Below, piece after piece: positions 29,073 through 37,819 of a stretch of DNA of 64,000 nt. Both the position numbers and the translations under genes were made by a program. The DNA comes from JAWXCM01 sp034408745 (GTDB lineage: Bacteria; Acidobacteriota; Terriglobia; Bryobacterales; Bryobacteraceae), in contig JAWXCM010000092.1 of assembly GCA_034408745.1 (NCBI GenBank), positions 1-64,000 of the forward strand. Reading direction: 5' to 3'. How positions within the stretch are numbered: the stretch's first letter is position 1; every line of letters begins with the position of its first letter. The notes below the pieces were generated by a model. It saw nothing but the letters and a program-made list of their open reading frames with translations, did no database searches and was not told the DNA's origin.

Positions 29073-29783
29073 ATGATTCGGCACCAATTCTTACTTTCGG
29101 CTTTATTGCTGGCGATGCCGCTGGCGGCTCAGAACTACGAACGGATGGACACCGACCGCGACGGGCAAATTACGCGCCGTGAATGGCGTGGGAATATGCG
29201 GGAATTTCGCAAGCGCGATGCCAATCGCGACGGTGTTCTTAAAGGCGACGAGATCTCTGGAATGAACTCACGCAACCGGAGCGCCGACCGCAACACGAGC
29301 TCCCAGCAGGGTGGTCGAGCCATCGACAAGCTCGACCAGAATAACAGCGGAGCAGTGGAGGGCTATGAGTGGCCGTACAAAGCCAACGTGTTCCATGAGC
29401 TCGACACCAACAGAGACAGCGTGTTAACACAGGATGAGTTGCGGAACATCGACACCGCGACGCTGCGGGATCTGGATCAGAACCGCAACGGCCGCATCGA
29501 TAGCGACGAGTGGCCCGGCGGGTTCGCCCAGTTCGACAAGCTGGATGAGAATCGCGACGGTCGCGTGTCGGCCAACGAATATTACCAGCGGGGCGGGGAG
29601 TGGCAGCGGCGCGGGCGGTTCGACCAGTGGGACACAAACCGCGACGGCCGTGTCAGTTCGGACGAATGGAAGTCCTCGGCGCAGTTATTCCGGCGTCTTG
29701 ACCGGAACCGCGACGGCGCGGTCGACTGGTCCGAGTATCAGGCGAACACCGACCGGTACGACCAGCCGAACGGCTGGCGTTAG
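29073..29783 (+). CDS. Secreted EF-hand protein with eight calcium-loop repeats
   Basis: 236 residues, signal peptide at the start (FLLSALLLAMPLAAQ). Eight EF-hand-like loops follow, for example DTDRDGQITRREW, DANRDGVLKGDEI, DQNRNGRIDSDEW, DENRDGRVSANEY, DTNRDGRVSSDEW and DRNRDGAVDWSEY; two loops (DQNNSGAVEGYEW and DTNRDSVLTQDEL) are slightly degenerate. Likely a periplasmic or secreted calcium-binding protein. No catalytic domain. An AGGGAG site precedes the ATG. Confidence 0.9.
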   Translation: MIRHQFLLSALLLAMPLAAQNYERMDTDRDGQITRREWRGNMREFRKRDANRDGVLKGDEISGMNSRNRSADRNTSSQQGGRAIDKLDQNNSGAVEGYEWPYKANVFHELDTNRDSVLTQDELRNIDTATLRDLDQNRNGRIDSDEWPGGFAQFDKLDENRDGRVSANEYYQRGGEWQRRGRFDQWDTNRDGRVSSDEWKSSAQLFRRLDRNRDGAVDWSEYQANTDRYDQPNGWR

Positions 29784-29798
29784 GCCGGGGAAGGGCCG

Positions 29799-30719
29799 TC
29801 AGGCTGCAGCCGACGCTTCAGCCTGACGGTAGACGTCCATCAGGTCTTCGATGTCCGGTACATCTTCGGGGCGGGTGTTCGCCAGCGGAGGTCGCACCGG
29901 GCCTGCGGGCATTCCCAAAATTTCCATCGCAGTCTTCATAACCGCCACTTCATACCCCTTCATTCGCTCGCGGATCGCGTACAACGGGTGGACGTATTTA
30001 GCCATAAGCACGTCCAGCCGTGCGAAGTCGCGCGCCATGCCCGCTTCCGCTAAAGCCAGCGACACTTTCGGCGAAATGTTCGAGATGCTCGACGTATAAG
30101 CCTGAACGCCGGCGGCGAAGTACGTGGGGACGCAGTCGTCGCCAAGTCCGCCATACCAGGCCAGCCGGTCGCCGTTGTGCTGCATGATGCGCTGATACGC
30201 TCGACCATTTCCCTGCCCGTCCTTCCATGCGCCGAGCGTCGGAATGCGGTCAGCCAGCCGGGCCACCTGCTGCGGAGAGAACACGGCCCAGTCGCGGCTG
30301 TAGATCATGAGCGGGAGGCCGGAGGCGTGTGCGATGGACTCGTAGAACGTGAACAGTCCGGATTCCGGGGCGCCGTTGTAGTAGGGCGGCAGTACCAGAA
30401 TCACATCGGCTCCGGCGCGCTCGACACGGCGTGCGATGTCGGTGCCGATGGGCAGGTTATAGCCCGTCCCCGCAACGACGGGCATGCGACCCGCGGTGGC
30501 ATCCACGGCGACTTTCACCACCTGCTCGACTTCCTCAGGCGTCATCGAGTAGAGTTCACCCGTGCCGCCAGCCGCCACCAAAGCGCAGAACGGATGGCGA
30601 GCCATCTCGTCGACATTGCGGGCGAGAGCGTCGTAGTCGACCGACAGGTCGCGGCGAAAGGGCGTGATGGGGAAGCCGAAAACCCCTTTCAGCTGTTTAC
30701 AGTAGTCCGAAGCAGTCAT
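29799..30719 (-). CDS. DapA-superfamily lyase, probable 5-dehydro-4-deoxyglucarate dehydratase
   Basis: 306 residues. A class I (Schiff-base) aldolase/dehydratase barrel: GGTGE substrate motif at 51-55, catalytic Tyr140 (LPLMIYSRD) and Schiff-base Lys166 (LGAWKDGQGN). The start LKGVFGFPITPF and the C-terminus (VRPPLANTRPEDVPDIEDL) resemble KdgD, which converts 5-dehydro-4-deoxy-D-glucarate to 2,5-dioxovalerate in glucarate/galacturonate oxidation. Other DapA-family specificities remain possible. It is transcribed alone and converges with the EF-hand gene. Confidence 0.82.
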   Translation of the reverse strand: MTASDYCKQLKGVFGFPITPFRRDLSVDYDALARNVDEMARHPFCALVAAGGTGELYSMTPEEVEQVVKVAVDATAGRMPVVAGTGYNLPIGTDIARRVERAGADVILVLPPYYNGAPESGLFTFYESIAHASGLPLMIYSRDWAVFSPQQVARLADRIPTLGAWKDGQGNGRAYQRIMQHNGDRLAWYGGLGDDCVPTYFAAGVQAYTSSISNISPKVSLALAEAGMARDFARLDVLMAKYVHPLYAIRERMKGYEVAVMKTAMEILGMPAGPVRPPLANTRPEDVPDIEDLMDVYRQAEASAAA

Positions 30720-31048
30720 GAATTAGTCAGTTTACTGCGGATCTGAGTCGCGGCGGAATTGAGGGTTGGCAATGAAGACATGGTCGACTGTTTTGGCGCT
30801 TGCGTGCGCCGCATTGGTTGCGGGCCGCATCGAGGTTCGCGGGCTTTGAGATCGGCGCCAGGAAATTCTTCGAATGAGAGCACGAAGGAGGCCTCCACAC
30901 TGCTTGTTCCAGGTAATTCGTCGGGATGGGCCTGATGGTGGGGAGGATGGCTCCGGCGGACTCGACCGACGAATTTCTTCCTGCCTTTCGGGAAATGGCC
31001 GCGAGTGTTCCGCGAAAATGAGATCCAGTGCCGTTGTTTTATACTTCG
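30720..31048. other. 329-base stretch with no intact gene
   Basis: No open frame here looks coding. It contains a 25-codon signal-peptide-like fragment (30772-30849) and otherwise only GC-rich sequence without a clear promoter or terminator. The minus-strand genes on both sides point the same way, so it should hold the promoter of the KdgD-like gene. Confidence 0.5.
30772..30849 (+). pseudogene. Orphan signal-peptide fragment
   Basis: ATG AAG ACA ... encodes MKTWSTVLALACAALVAG followed by seven residues and a stop. This looks like a secretion signal without a mature protein. GAGGGTTGGCA precedes it, a weak ribosome site. It may be the remains of a deleted secreted-protein gene, or chance. 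Confidence 0.25.
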
Positions 31049-31630
31049 TCAGGGCATGGCACCGGCCCGGACCGGTTTACGCCGGTTCGGGCCCTCCTCA
31101 GTTAAGCCTTGCGGCTCCATTCCACGAATACGCGTGATCTCTGCCCCGGGAATCTGCAGATAGGCTCGGAACTGTTCGTGATCCTCAGGCGCGGCCTTCT
31201 CGAACTCCGTGTGCCAGCGCTGCATGTCGTCGTCGCTGAAGCCCGATGCCCGCATGATTTCCACCCATTTGTCTTTGGTCATTTCCTGATTTCTCCTAAA
31301 TTGTGTCTGATTTTTGAGCAAAGCCAGAATGGCGCGCCGATGCCCGTGCAGTTTCGCGATCTCGCGCCCGATTTCCGCCAGTCGGCTGCGCAGGACTGAG
31401 GCTGCGTCGCCGTCCTTTGAAGTGCGGGTCAGCATTGACCGGATGTCCTCAAGGGTGAGTCCCGCCTGCCGCCACTCGCAGATTTTGCGGAGACGGTCCA
31501 GCTCCCGGGCACCGTACTTCCGATACCCGGACTCCGTGCGGCGAGGTTCCTCAAGAAGGCCGATCGATTCGTAGTACAAGACCGTCGTGCGGCTAATGCC
31601 ACAGGCACGGGCGAGTTCAGTCACGCTCAT
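31049..31630 (-). CDS. MerR-family transcriptional regulator
   Basis: 193 residues. N-terminal MerR helix-turn-helix and wing (VTELARACGISRTTVLYYESIGLL, SGYRKYGARELDRLRKI), coiled dimerisation helix, then an effector-like domain starting MTKDKWVEIMRASGFSDDDM. No metal-binding cysteines in the effector part, so a small-molecule or protein input is more likely. Last 15 codons contain a strong inverted repeat (31064-31093). It follows the sugar kinase gene by 36 bases and may be co-transcribed with it and the esterase. Confidence 0.9.
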   Translation of the reverse strand: MSVTELARACGISRTTVLYYESIGLLEEPRRTESGYRKYGARELDRLRKICEWRQAGLTLEDIRSMLTRTSKDGDAASVLRSRLAEIGREIAKLHGHRRAILALLKNQTQFRRNQEMTKDKWVEIMRASGFSDDDMQRWHTEFEKAAPEDHEQFRAYLQIPGAEITRIRGMEPQGLTEEGPNRRKPVRAGAMP

Positions 31631-31666
31631 TCTTCACTCAGGTTCAGGCCTGCAGTTGTAGACAGG

Positions 31667-32617
31667 TCAAGAATTATTTCGCTGGCGCATCCACGCCAGC
31701 GTTTCGTCGAAAGACCGCACTCCGGCAGTCGCGCCGATGTGCTCCACATTCATAGCGCCGACCGCATTGGCAAACGTCGCGCATTCCTGGTAATTCATGC
31801 CCCGTGCGATGCCGGTGAGAAAGGCTCCGGCAAAGCAATCCCCGGCTCCGGTGCTGTCTTTAGCAGCCGCCTTGAAACCAGGAACGTCGAGCACAGAATC
31901 CGGCGTACAAACCGAGCACCCCTTTGACCCCGTCTTCACCACCACATCCCGCGCGCCTTGCCGGTGCAGTTCAGCCAGCGCCACCTCAAGATCGTCCGAC
32001 CCTCCCAGCAGCCGCGCCTCCGCATCGTTGACGAACAGCAAGTCCGTGTACGGCAGCGCTGCGCTGAGATCCATCATCCAGCGGCCCTTCGAGTCCCAGC
32101 CCGTGTCCATCGACGTGGTCAGGCCAGCTTCCCTGGCGCGGCGCATCACGCTTCCCGTGTCCGTGCGTAACGTTGGAAATGCAAACGGATTGGCCAGATG
32201 GAAATGCGTGAAGCCCGCCGCCAGGGGACTCAGCGTAACGTCCGAGGCCGCAAGAACACGACTGATCCCCGGTCGATGAAGAAATTTGCGGTCGCCGTCT
32301 CGATGGATCAGCACCGCCGTGGTCGACGTGGGCTCCGTGCCGTCGCGGCGGACCCCTTCCGTGTCGACTCCCACCGCTTGCAGAATCTCCAGCGCGCGCA
32401 CACCCCGGTCATCGGTGCCGGTAATGCTCAACAGTCGCACCGGAGTGCCGAGCTTCGCGAGCGTAAACGACGTGTTGGCACCATTGCCGCCGATTCCCTC
32501 CGTGATGGTCTCCACCCAGGTGGTGGTGTTCCAGTCGAGGTCCTCCACGGGCCACACCGCTGTGTCAAAGACGATATTGCCGCAGCAAATAACGCCCTGA
32601 ATTTCCGAAATCGGCAT
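31667..32617 (-). CDS. PfkB-family sugar kinase
   Basis: 316 residues, ribokinase fold. Substrate-side GGNGANTSFTLAKLG near the N-terminus and the anion-hole/catalytic signature DSTGAGDCFAGAFLTG near residue 260 (the Asp acts as base). It phosphorylates a sugar or nucleoside with ATP; specificity cannot be read, though the ribokinase/KDG kinase group fits. Only 3 bases separate it from the upstream esterase gene, so the two probably serve one pathway. Confidence 0.88.
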   Translation of the reverse strand: MPISEIQGVICCGNIVFDTAVWPVEDLDWNTTTWVETITEGIGGNGANTSFTLAKLGTPVRLLSITGTDDRGVRALEILQAVGVDTEGVRRDGTEPTSTTAVLIHRDGDRKFLHRPGISRVLAASDVTLSPLAAGFTHFHLANPFAFPTLRTDTGSVMRRAREAGLTTSMDTGWDSKGRWMMDLSAALPYTDLLFVNDAEARLLGGSDDLEVALAELHRQGARDVVVKTGSKGCSVCTPDSVLDVPGFKAAAKDSTGAGDCFAGAFLTGIARGMNYQECATFANAVGAMNVEHIGATAGVRSFDETLAWMRQRNNS

Positions 32618-32620
32618 GAA

Positions 32621-34732
32621 TTATCGGAGCCTTTCCAGCCATTCGACCGCCTCGCGCTGCGCATCCTGCCGGAACCGGTTGTAGTCGACAGGCGTAGCCA
32701 GGGTCACGTGCGGGCCTGCATACTGCACGGCTTGCTGTATGTCCTTCAGGATGGCATAGCGGTCGAGGGTCGGCGCGCGGACGTATACGGGCCGCGGAGC
32801 GATCGCCTTCAGCAACTGACTGTAATCGGTCGACAGTCCAAAGCGGAAGCGAGGGACCAGCTGGTGGAGTTGCGTGTACTGCGCGATGCCCTCGACGCTG
32901 TCGTTGGCAGTTCGAAGCGGAGTGAAGGCGCTGGCCGCGAACACCCCCGCGGGCCGCGTGTCGAGAGCAGCCGTCCAGATAGCGACCTTCCCTCCGAGCG
33001 CGTACCCGGCAAGATAAATGCGCTGGCTGTCGAACGATTCAATCGCGGCAGCGGCGGAAACAGCGGCGCGGGCATCCGAGACCATCTTGCCGAGCAGCGA
33101 CCAGTTGGGATACCGCTCGTAGAACCGGGTCGCCTGGTGGATGCGGGAGCCGTAGCCAATCTGATCGTAGGCAAGCACGGCAAATCCCTTCGATGTAGCC
33201 AGTTCGATGAACGGCCGGATGTCGCGCGAGTAGCCGGTGGCGTGGGAAAACGCGTGCAGCCAGATGACGACAGGCATCTTGCCCACCGGCAACGGATCGG
33301 GCACATAGACGTCGGCCTTCAGGTCGTCACCGAACGGCAGCGCGACGGCCTTGAAGCCCTTGCCCGCCAGTGGCCGGTTGTACAGCATGCCGAGCCAGCC
33401 TTCCGTCGTCATGCCTCGACCCGCCAGCGTCTTGCGGTTGGGGAACGGAACCTCCGGCGGCGCGTCTCCAAGGGCCCAGCGGATGTTTCCAGCGACGTCG
33501 CTGGCTGGTGGTGGCTGGGGAGCTTTTGGCGCGGTGAATGGTCGCGGCGCGAGTTCCGTTCGGACCACAGGGCGGGTGCTGCGTCCGAACACGGAATCGA
33601 AGAAGTCGACATATTCCTCAATGTCCTCCGCCGTGGTGGCATGTTCCCCTGCACGGAGGGAGAGCGCGAGCTTTCCCGGGGCACCGAGGAAGTCGTAGAC
33701 CTTGCGCACCGACCGATAGTTCTCTTCGAACGCGAAAGGCGCACCCTGGCCTTCCGAGTACGACGACGCCAGCATCAGCCCACGTGGCGCGATCAGGGCC
33801 CCGAGCATGTTCTGGTCGACGGGCAGCCTGTCCTCATGTCCGGCGAAGAACCGTAGCCGGGGGTGGAACCAGCCCGGGAAACTGCCGGTGATCCGCTCCA
33901 GCGTTTCGTTGGCGAACATATCGGTGGTATAGCGCCACGGCGTGCCTTCGCCAGTGTTGCCGCTCGACGGGACAGCCGCGGCGATCCGGTCATCCATGGC
34001 AGCCGCGATCATCGCCTGCTTGCCGTTGCGGCTGTGGCCGGAGATGCCGATTTTGGCTTTGTCGACCTCCGGCAACGTCACCAGGTAGTCCACCGCACGG
34101 GACCCGGCCCACGCCCATCGCGCCATCGCCGACATGTCGTACTGAGGGTAGAGCTCGATGTAGGCGTCGGAGTCGTCGGGCGCGCCATAGATGGGGTCGG
34201 CGGCGTTGTAGATGGCGCCAATATAGCCGCGTCGGACGGCAGGGACGATCCACGGGCGGGTCCGCGGATGATTCGTCAGGAACACCGGAAACGGCCCCTT
34301 GCCGGGCGGGATCACCAGTTGCACATGCAGCGTGCCTTTCCGGCCAGGCCCGAACTCAAGGAGCACGTCGCGAACCGTCACGTCCCCCTCTTTGCGCTCG
34401 GCAAGGACCCGCGCCTGCAGGTTGTCCGGCCTGGGCGGCATGGTCCCGAATACCCATTTCTGGAACTCGGCCCTGATCCATTCCCGGCGCTTCGGCCAGT
34501 CGGCCCGGGTCTTGACTCCCTCCAGCGGGTCGGGAAGCAGGGGCTGCGAGCGCAGCTTCGAGAAATCGGGCGGGCGCTCGCCGGTACGACGCACCCAGTC
34601 CTCCCACGTCTTGTCCTGCGCGTTGATCCGGGCAGTCGCGTTCGATGCCGACGGGCTGAGGAGCCGGAACAGGTCCTCCTGCGCGGGAGCGGCGAGAACC
34701 AGCGCAAAGACAAGCAGAGCTGTGCGATTCAT
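32621..34732 (-). CDS. Exported double alpha/beta-hydrolase, glucuronoyl-esterase-like N-domain
   Basis: 703 residues with a signal peptide (TALLVFALVLAAPAQ). The first hydrolase domain (about 60-390) has the nucleophile Ser234 in ISGHSRNGKQA followed by VPSSGNTGEG, close to the CE15 glucuronoyl esterase pattern; AGEHATTAED could supply the histidine. The second domain (about 440-703) has the same fold (PVVIWLHAF, AYDQIGYGSR), but its elbow reads GYALGG with Ala578 where the serine should be, so it is probably inactive. CE15 enzymes split lignin-glucuronoxylan esters. Start MNRTALL is preferred; a Met at 34741 is possible. It heads the set with the sugar kinase and MerR. Confidence 0.8.
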   Translation of the reverse strand: MNRTALLVFALVLAAPAQEDLFRLLSPSASNATARINAQDKTWEDWVRRTGERPPDFSKLRSQPLLPDPLEGVKTRADWPKRREWIRAEFQKWVFGTMPPRPDNLQARVLAERKEGDVTVRDVLLEFGPGRKGTLHVQLVIPPGKGPFPVFLTNHPRTRPWIVPAVRRGYIGAIYNAADPIYGAPDDSDAYIELYPQYDMSAMARWAWAGSRAVDYLVTLPEVDKAKIGISGHSRNGKQAMIAAAMDDRIAAAVPSSGNTGEGTPWRYTTDMFANETLERITGSFPGWFHPRLRFFAGHEDRLPVDQNMLGALIAPRGLMLASSYSEGQGAPFAFEENYRSVRKVYDFLGAPGKLALSLRAGEHATTAEDIEEYVDFFDSVFGRSTRPVVRTELAPRPFTAPKAPQPPPASDVAGNIRWALGDAPPEVPFPNRKTLAGRGMTTEGWLGMLYNRPLAGKGFKAVALPFGDDLKADVYVPDPLPVGKMPVVIWLHAFSHATGYSRDIRPFIELATSKGFAVLAYDQIGYGSRIHQATRFYERYPNWSLLGKMVSDARAAVSAAAAIESFDSQRIYLAGYALGGKVAIWTAALDTRPAGVFAASAFTPLRTANDSVEGIAQYTQLHQLVPRFRFGLSTDYSQLLKAIAPRPVYVRAPTLDRYAILKDIQQAVQYAGPHVTLATPVDYNRFRQDAQREAVEWLERLR

Positions 34733-34771
34733 GCCTCCCATTATTCCCCCACGCCTATAATGAAGTGGACC

Positions 34772-36148
34772 ATGGAACAAGATCTGGCGAAATACGTTCA
34801 GCAAAATGAGACCCGTCTGCTGGACGAGTTGAAGACATTCCTCCGAATCCCGAGCATCAGCACGCTGCCCGAGCACAAGGCTGATGTGGAAGCAGCCGCC
34901 CAGTTTACGGCGGAAGCGATGGCGGACGCCGGCCTCGAGAACGTCGAAGTGATTCCCACCGGCGGGCATCCGCTGGTGTACGCCGACTGGCTGCACGCTC
35001 CGGGCAAGCCGACGGTGTTGCTCTATGGGCACTACGACGTCCAGCCGCCCGATCCGCTGGAGCTGTGGGAAACGCCGCCATTCGAGCCCACAATCCGCAA
35101 CGGCAACATTTACGCCCGCGGCAGCGCCGACGACAAGGGCCAGTTCTACATGCACATTAAGGCCATCGAGGCGCTAGGCGAATTGCGTGGCAAGCTCCCG
35201 GTCAACGTGAAATTTCTCATCGAGGGTGAGGAAGAGATCGGCGGCAAGTCGATCTCAAAGTACGTGCCGGAGAACAAAGAGAAGCTGAAAGCGGATGTGG
35301 CCGTGGTATCCGACACGTCGATGTACGCTGACGGCATCCCGACGCTTTGCATCGGCCTTCGCGGGCTGGTCTACACGGAGCTGGAATGCAGCGGGCCGAT
35401 GCGCGACCTCCATTCGGGACTGTATGGTGGTGCGGCGCCGAACCCGGTGTTCGCCCTGGCGGAGTTGCTGGCAAAGGCGAAGTCGGCCAACGGGCGAATC
35501 CAGATCCCGGGCTTCTACGATTCGGTGGAGGAGCCGGCACCGGCTGAACTGAAGTCGTGGGCCGGGCTCCCGTTCAACGAAGCGGAATTTCTCGCAGCCG
35601 AGGTGGGCTCGGCCGGACTGTCCGGAGAAATGGACCGGACGGTGCTGGAACGCGTGTGGTCGCGTCCCACACTTGAAGTCCACGGCATTGTAGGCGGATT
35701 TACCGGCGCCGGCGCCAAAACCGTGATTCCTGCGAAGGCGACCGCGAAGATCAGCTTTCGACTGGTGCCGAATCAGGACCCCGAGGCTGTTGTGGCCTCC
35801 TGGAAGCAATTCGTGGCGGACAACACCCCGGCAGGCGTAACCATGACCGTGAATGTGCTCAGCGGCGGTCCGGCTGTGGTAGTAAATCCGGACCATCCGG
35901 CAATCGCGGTGGCCGCCCAGGCATTCGGCGAGATGATGAATCGTGAGACCGTATTCACGCGGTCCGGCGGGTCAATCCCCATCGTCGGCGAGTTCGCAAA
36001 GCACCTTGGAATTCCGACCGTTCTGATGGGGTTCGGACTGCCCGACGACGGGCTCCATTCCCCCAATGAGAAATACCGCGTCCAGAACTACTACACTGGC
36101 ATCATGACTGTCGCGCACTTTCTGGAGTTATACGGGGCGCAGTCGTAA
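34772..36148 (+). CDS. M20-family dipeptidase/carboxypeptidase
   Basis: 458 residues; ATG 34760 would add four. The zinc ligands of the M20 family are visible: GHYDVQPPDP (His, Asp), ARGSADDKGQ (Asp), IEGEEEIGG (Glu base and ligand) and DGLHSPNEK near the end. A dimerisation domain interrupts the catalytic part. DMETALL start not needed: the family N-terminus around FLRIPSIS fits this start. Cytoplasmic; it likely cleaves dipeptides. Starts 27 bases from the divergent esterase gene and is followed by murJ after 9 bases. Confidence 0.92.
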   Translation: MEQDLAKYVQQNETRLLDELKTFLRIPSISTLPEHKADVEAAAQFTAEAMADAGLENVEVIPTGGHPLVYADWLHAPGKPTVLLYGHYDVQPPDPLELWETPPFEPTIRNGNIYARGSADDKGQFYMHIKAIEALGELRGKLPVNVKFLIEGEEEIGGKSISKYVPENKEKLKADVAVVSDTSMYADGIPTLCIGLRGLVYTELECSGPMRDLHSGLYGGAAPNPVFALAELLAKAKSANGRIQIPGFYDSVEEPAPAELKSWAGLPFNEAEFLAAEVGSAGLSGEMDRTVLERVWSRPTLEVHGIVGGFTGAGAKTVIPAKATAKISFRLVPNQDPEAVVASWKQFVADNTPAGVTMTVNVLSGGPAVVVNPDHPAIAVAAQAFGEMMNRETVFTRSGGSIPIVGEFAKHLGIPTVLMGFGLPDDGLHSPNEKYRVQNYYTGIMTVAHFLELYGAQS

Positions 36149-36157
36149 GAGCCGGAT

Positions 36158-37807
36158 TTGTCCGAAAGCATCTCACAGCAGGAACCCCAGGCGCCGGCTC
36201 GCACCAATGTTGTCCGGTCGGCCGGTATCGTCTCGATTGCGGTCTTCAGCAGCCGCATTACAGGCCTGGTACGCGAACAGGTGCTGGCTGCCATGTTCGG
36301 CGCCGGCCAGGTGTTCGACGCCTATCGCATCGGGTTCCTGATTCCGAATCTAACCCGCGATTTATTCGCCGAAGGCGCACTGTCCTCGGCATTCGTTCCC
36401 ATATTCACCGAATACCTCGCACACCGAAGCAAGGAAGAAGCGGCGCGCCTCGCGAATCTGGTCGCCTCCGCCATCATTCTCGTTGTCGGTACGATTTGCA
36501 TTCTCGGCGTGCTCCTGAGCCCCGCGCTCGTGAACATGGTGGCTCCAGGTTTCCACGACACCCCTGGTAAGTTTGAGCTTGCCGTGGAGCTGACGCGCAT
36601 TATGTTCCCGTTCCTGGTGCTGGTGGCGCTGGCCGCCCAGGCCATGGGAATCCTCAACGCATGCAACCGGTTCGGCGTGCCGGCGACAGCGTCCACCATG
36701 TTCAACATCGGGTCACTCACCGCCGGACTGCTGATCGGCAAGGTGCTGGGCCCCCACATCGGCGTCTCGGACATCCATGGCATGGCGTGGGGCGCGGTGA
36801 TCGGCGGCGCGCTACAGTTCGCCTGGCAAATCCCCGCACTGCGATCGGCAGGCTTCCGCTTCCGCCCCATCATCGACTGGTCCGACCCTGGACTGCGCCG
36901 AATCGCCTGGCTGATGGGTCCCGCAATCCTCGGCAATGCCGCCGTGCAGATCAACGTCACCATCAACAACAACCTTGCCTCAAGGCTCGGCGACGGACCG
37001 GTGAGCTGGCTGGGATACGCCTTCCGTTTTATGCAGTTGCCCATTGGGATCTTCGGCGTGGCGATCGCGTCGGCGACCCTCCCCGCCATCTCCCGCAGTG
37101 CCGCCCGGCAGGATTTCGCCGAGTTCCGCGAGACGCTGTCGAAGTCCCTGGGCATGGTGTTCCTGCTCACGGTGCCTTCCGCCGTCGGCCTGGCGGTACT
37201 GGCCAACTCGATCGTCGGTGCCGTATACGAACATGGGAAGTTTACTGCCTTCTCCACGGAACAAACGGCCCGCGCGCTCGCCTGGTATGCAGTCGGACTG
37301 ATCGGCTATTCGGCTATCAAGGTGATCAATCCCGCCTTTTACGCCCTGCAGGACTCGCGCACGCCGATGATCGTCAGCTTCGGGTCGATTGTCGTGAACT
37401 TCGGCGTTGCCGTGATGACCGTGCAGTACTTCGGCTGGGGCCATTCGGGCCTCGCCCTGTCGACCTCGGCCGTCGCCACGTTCAGCGCAGTGGCGCTATT
37501 CGTGATCATGCGGAACCGCATTGGCGGCATCTACGGGCGCAACCTGTGGGCGAGCTTCGTAAAGATCTCCATCGCGTCCGCCGTGATGGGCGTGGCGATT
37601 TACGGCAGCAGTTTCGGGCTGCACAAAGCCATCCCGAATCACAAGCTGGCGGCATTCGCGGATCTCGCCTTCACCATCCCTATGGGAATGACAGTGCTGT
37701 GGCTGGCCTGCCGCGCGCTGAATGTCCCGGAGCTGGAATCGGCCGTGGGCGCACTCGCCGGGCCACTGCGTCGACGCCTGCCATTTCTACGCGGCCCCGC
37801 CGCCTGA
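36158..37807 (+). CDS. murJ: Lipid II flippase MurJ
   Basis: 549 residues with about 14 transmembrane helices (MOP superfamily). Family blocks: SRITGLVREQVLAAMFGAG near the N-terminus, DLFAEGALSSAFVPIFTEY, PFYALQDSRTP-like NPAFYALQDSRTPM and the arginine-rich first cavity. MurJ flips the peptidoglycan precursor across the inner membrane. The TTG start at 36158 is the best fit, giving a 25-residue polar leader before helix 1. A zinc-ribbon gene follows by 12 bases. Confidence 0.95.
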   Translation: MSESISQQEPQAPARTNVVRSAGIVSIAVFSSRITGLVREQVLAAMFGAGQVFDAYRIGFLIPNLTRDLFAEGALSSAFVPIFTEYLAHRSKEEAARLANLVASAIILVVGTICILGVLLSPALVNMVAPGFHDTPGKFELAVELTRIMFPFLVLVALAAQAMGILNACNRFGVPATASTMFNIGSLTAGLLIGKVLGPHIGVSDIHGMAWGAVIGGALQFAWQIPALRSAGFRFRPIIDWSDPGLRRIAWLMGPAILGNAAVQINVTINNNLASRLGDGPVSWLGYAFRFMQLPIGIFGVAIASATLPAISRSAARQDFAEFRETLSKSLGMVFLLTVPSAVGLAVLANSIVGAVYEHGKFTAFSTEQTARALAWYAVGLIGYSAIKVINPAFYALQDSRTPMIVSFGSIVVNFGVAVMTVQYFGWGHSGLALSTSAVATFSAVALFVIMRNRIGGIYGRNLWASFVKISIASAVMGVAIYGSSFGLHKAIPNHKLAAFADLAFTIPMGMTVLWLACRALNVPELESAVGALAGPLRRRLPFLRGPAA

Positions 37808-37819
37808 TAAGCTTCGAAG

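Noticed and set aside
31064..31093. Strong 12-bp inverted repeat as a terminator
   Set aside because: It lies inside the last codons of the MerR gene and no T-tract follows on either strand.
32198..33856. 552-codon plus-strand frame opposite the kinase and esterase genes
   Set aside because: Arg-rich shadow spanning two real minus-strand genes.
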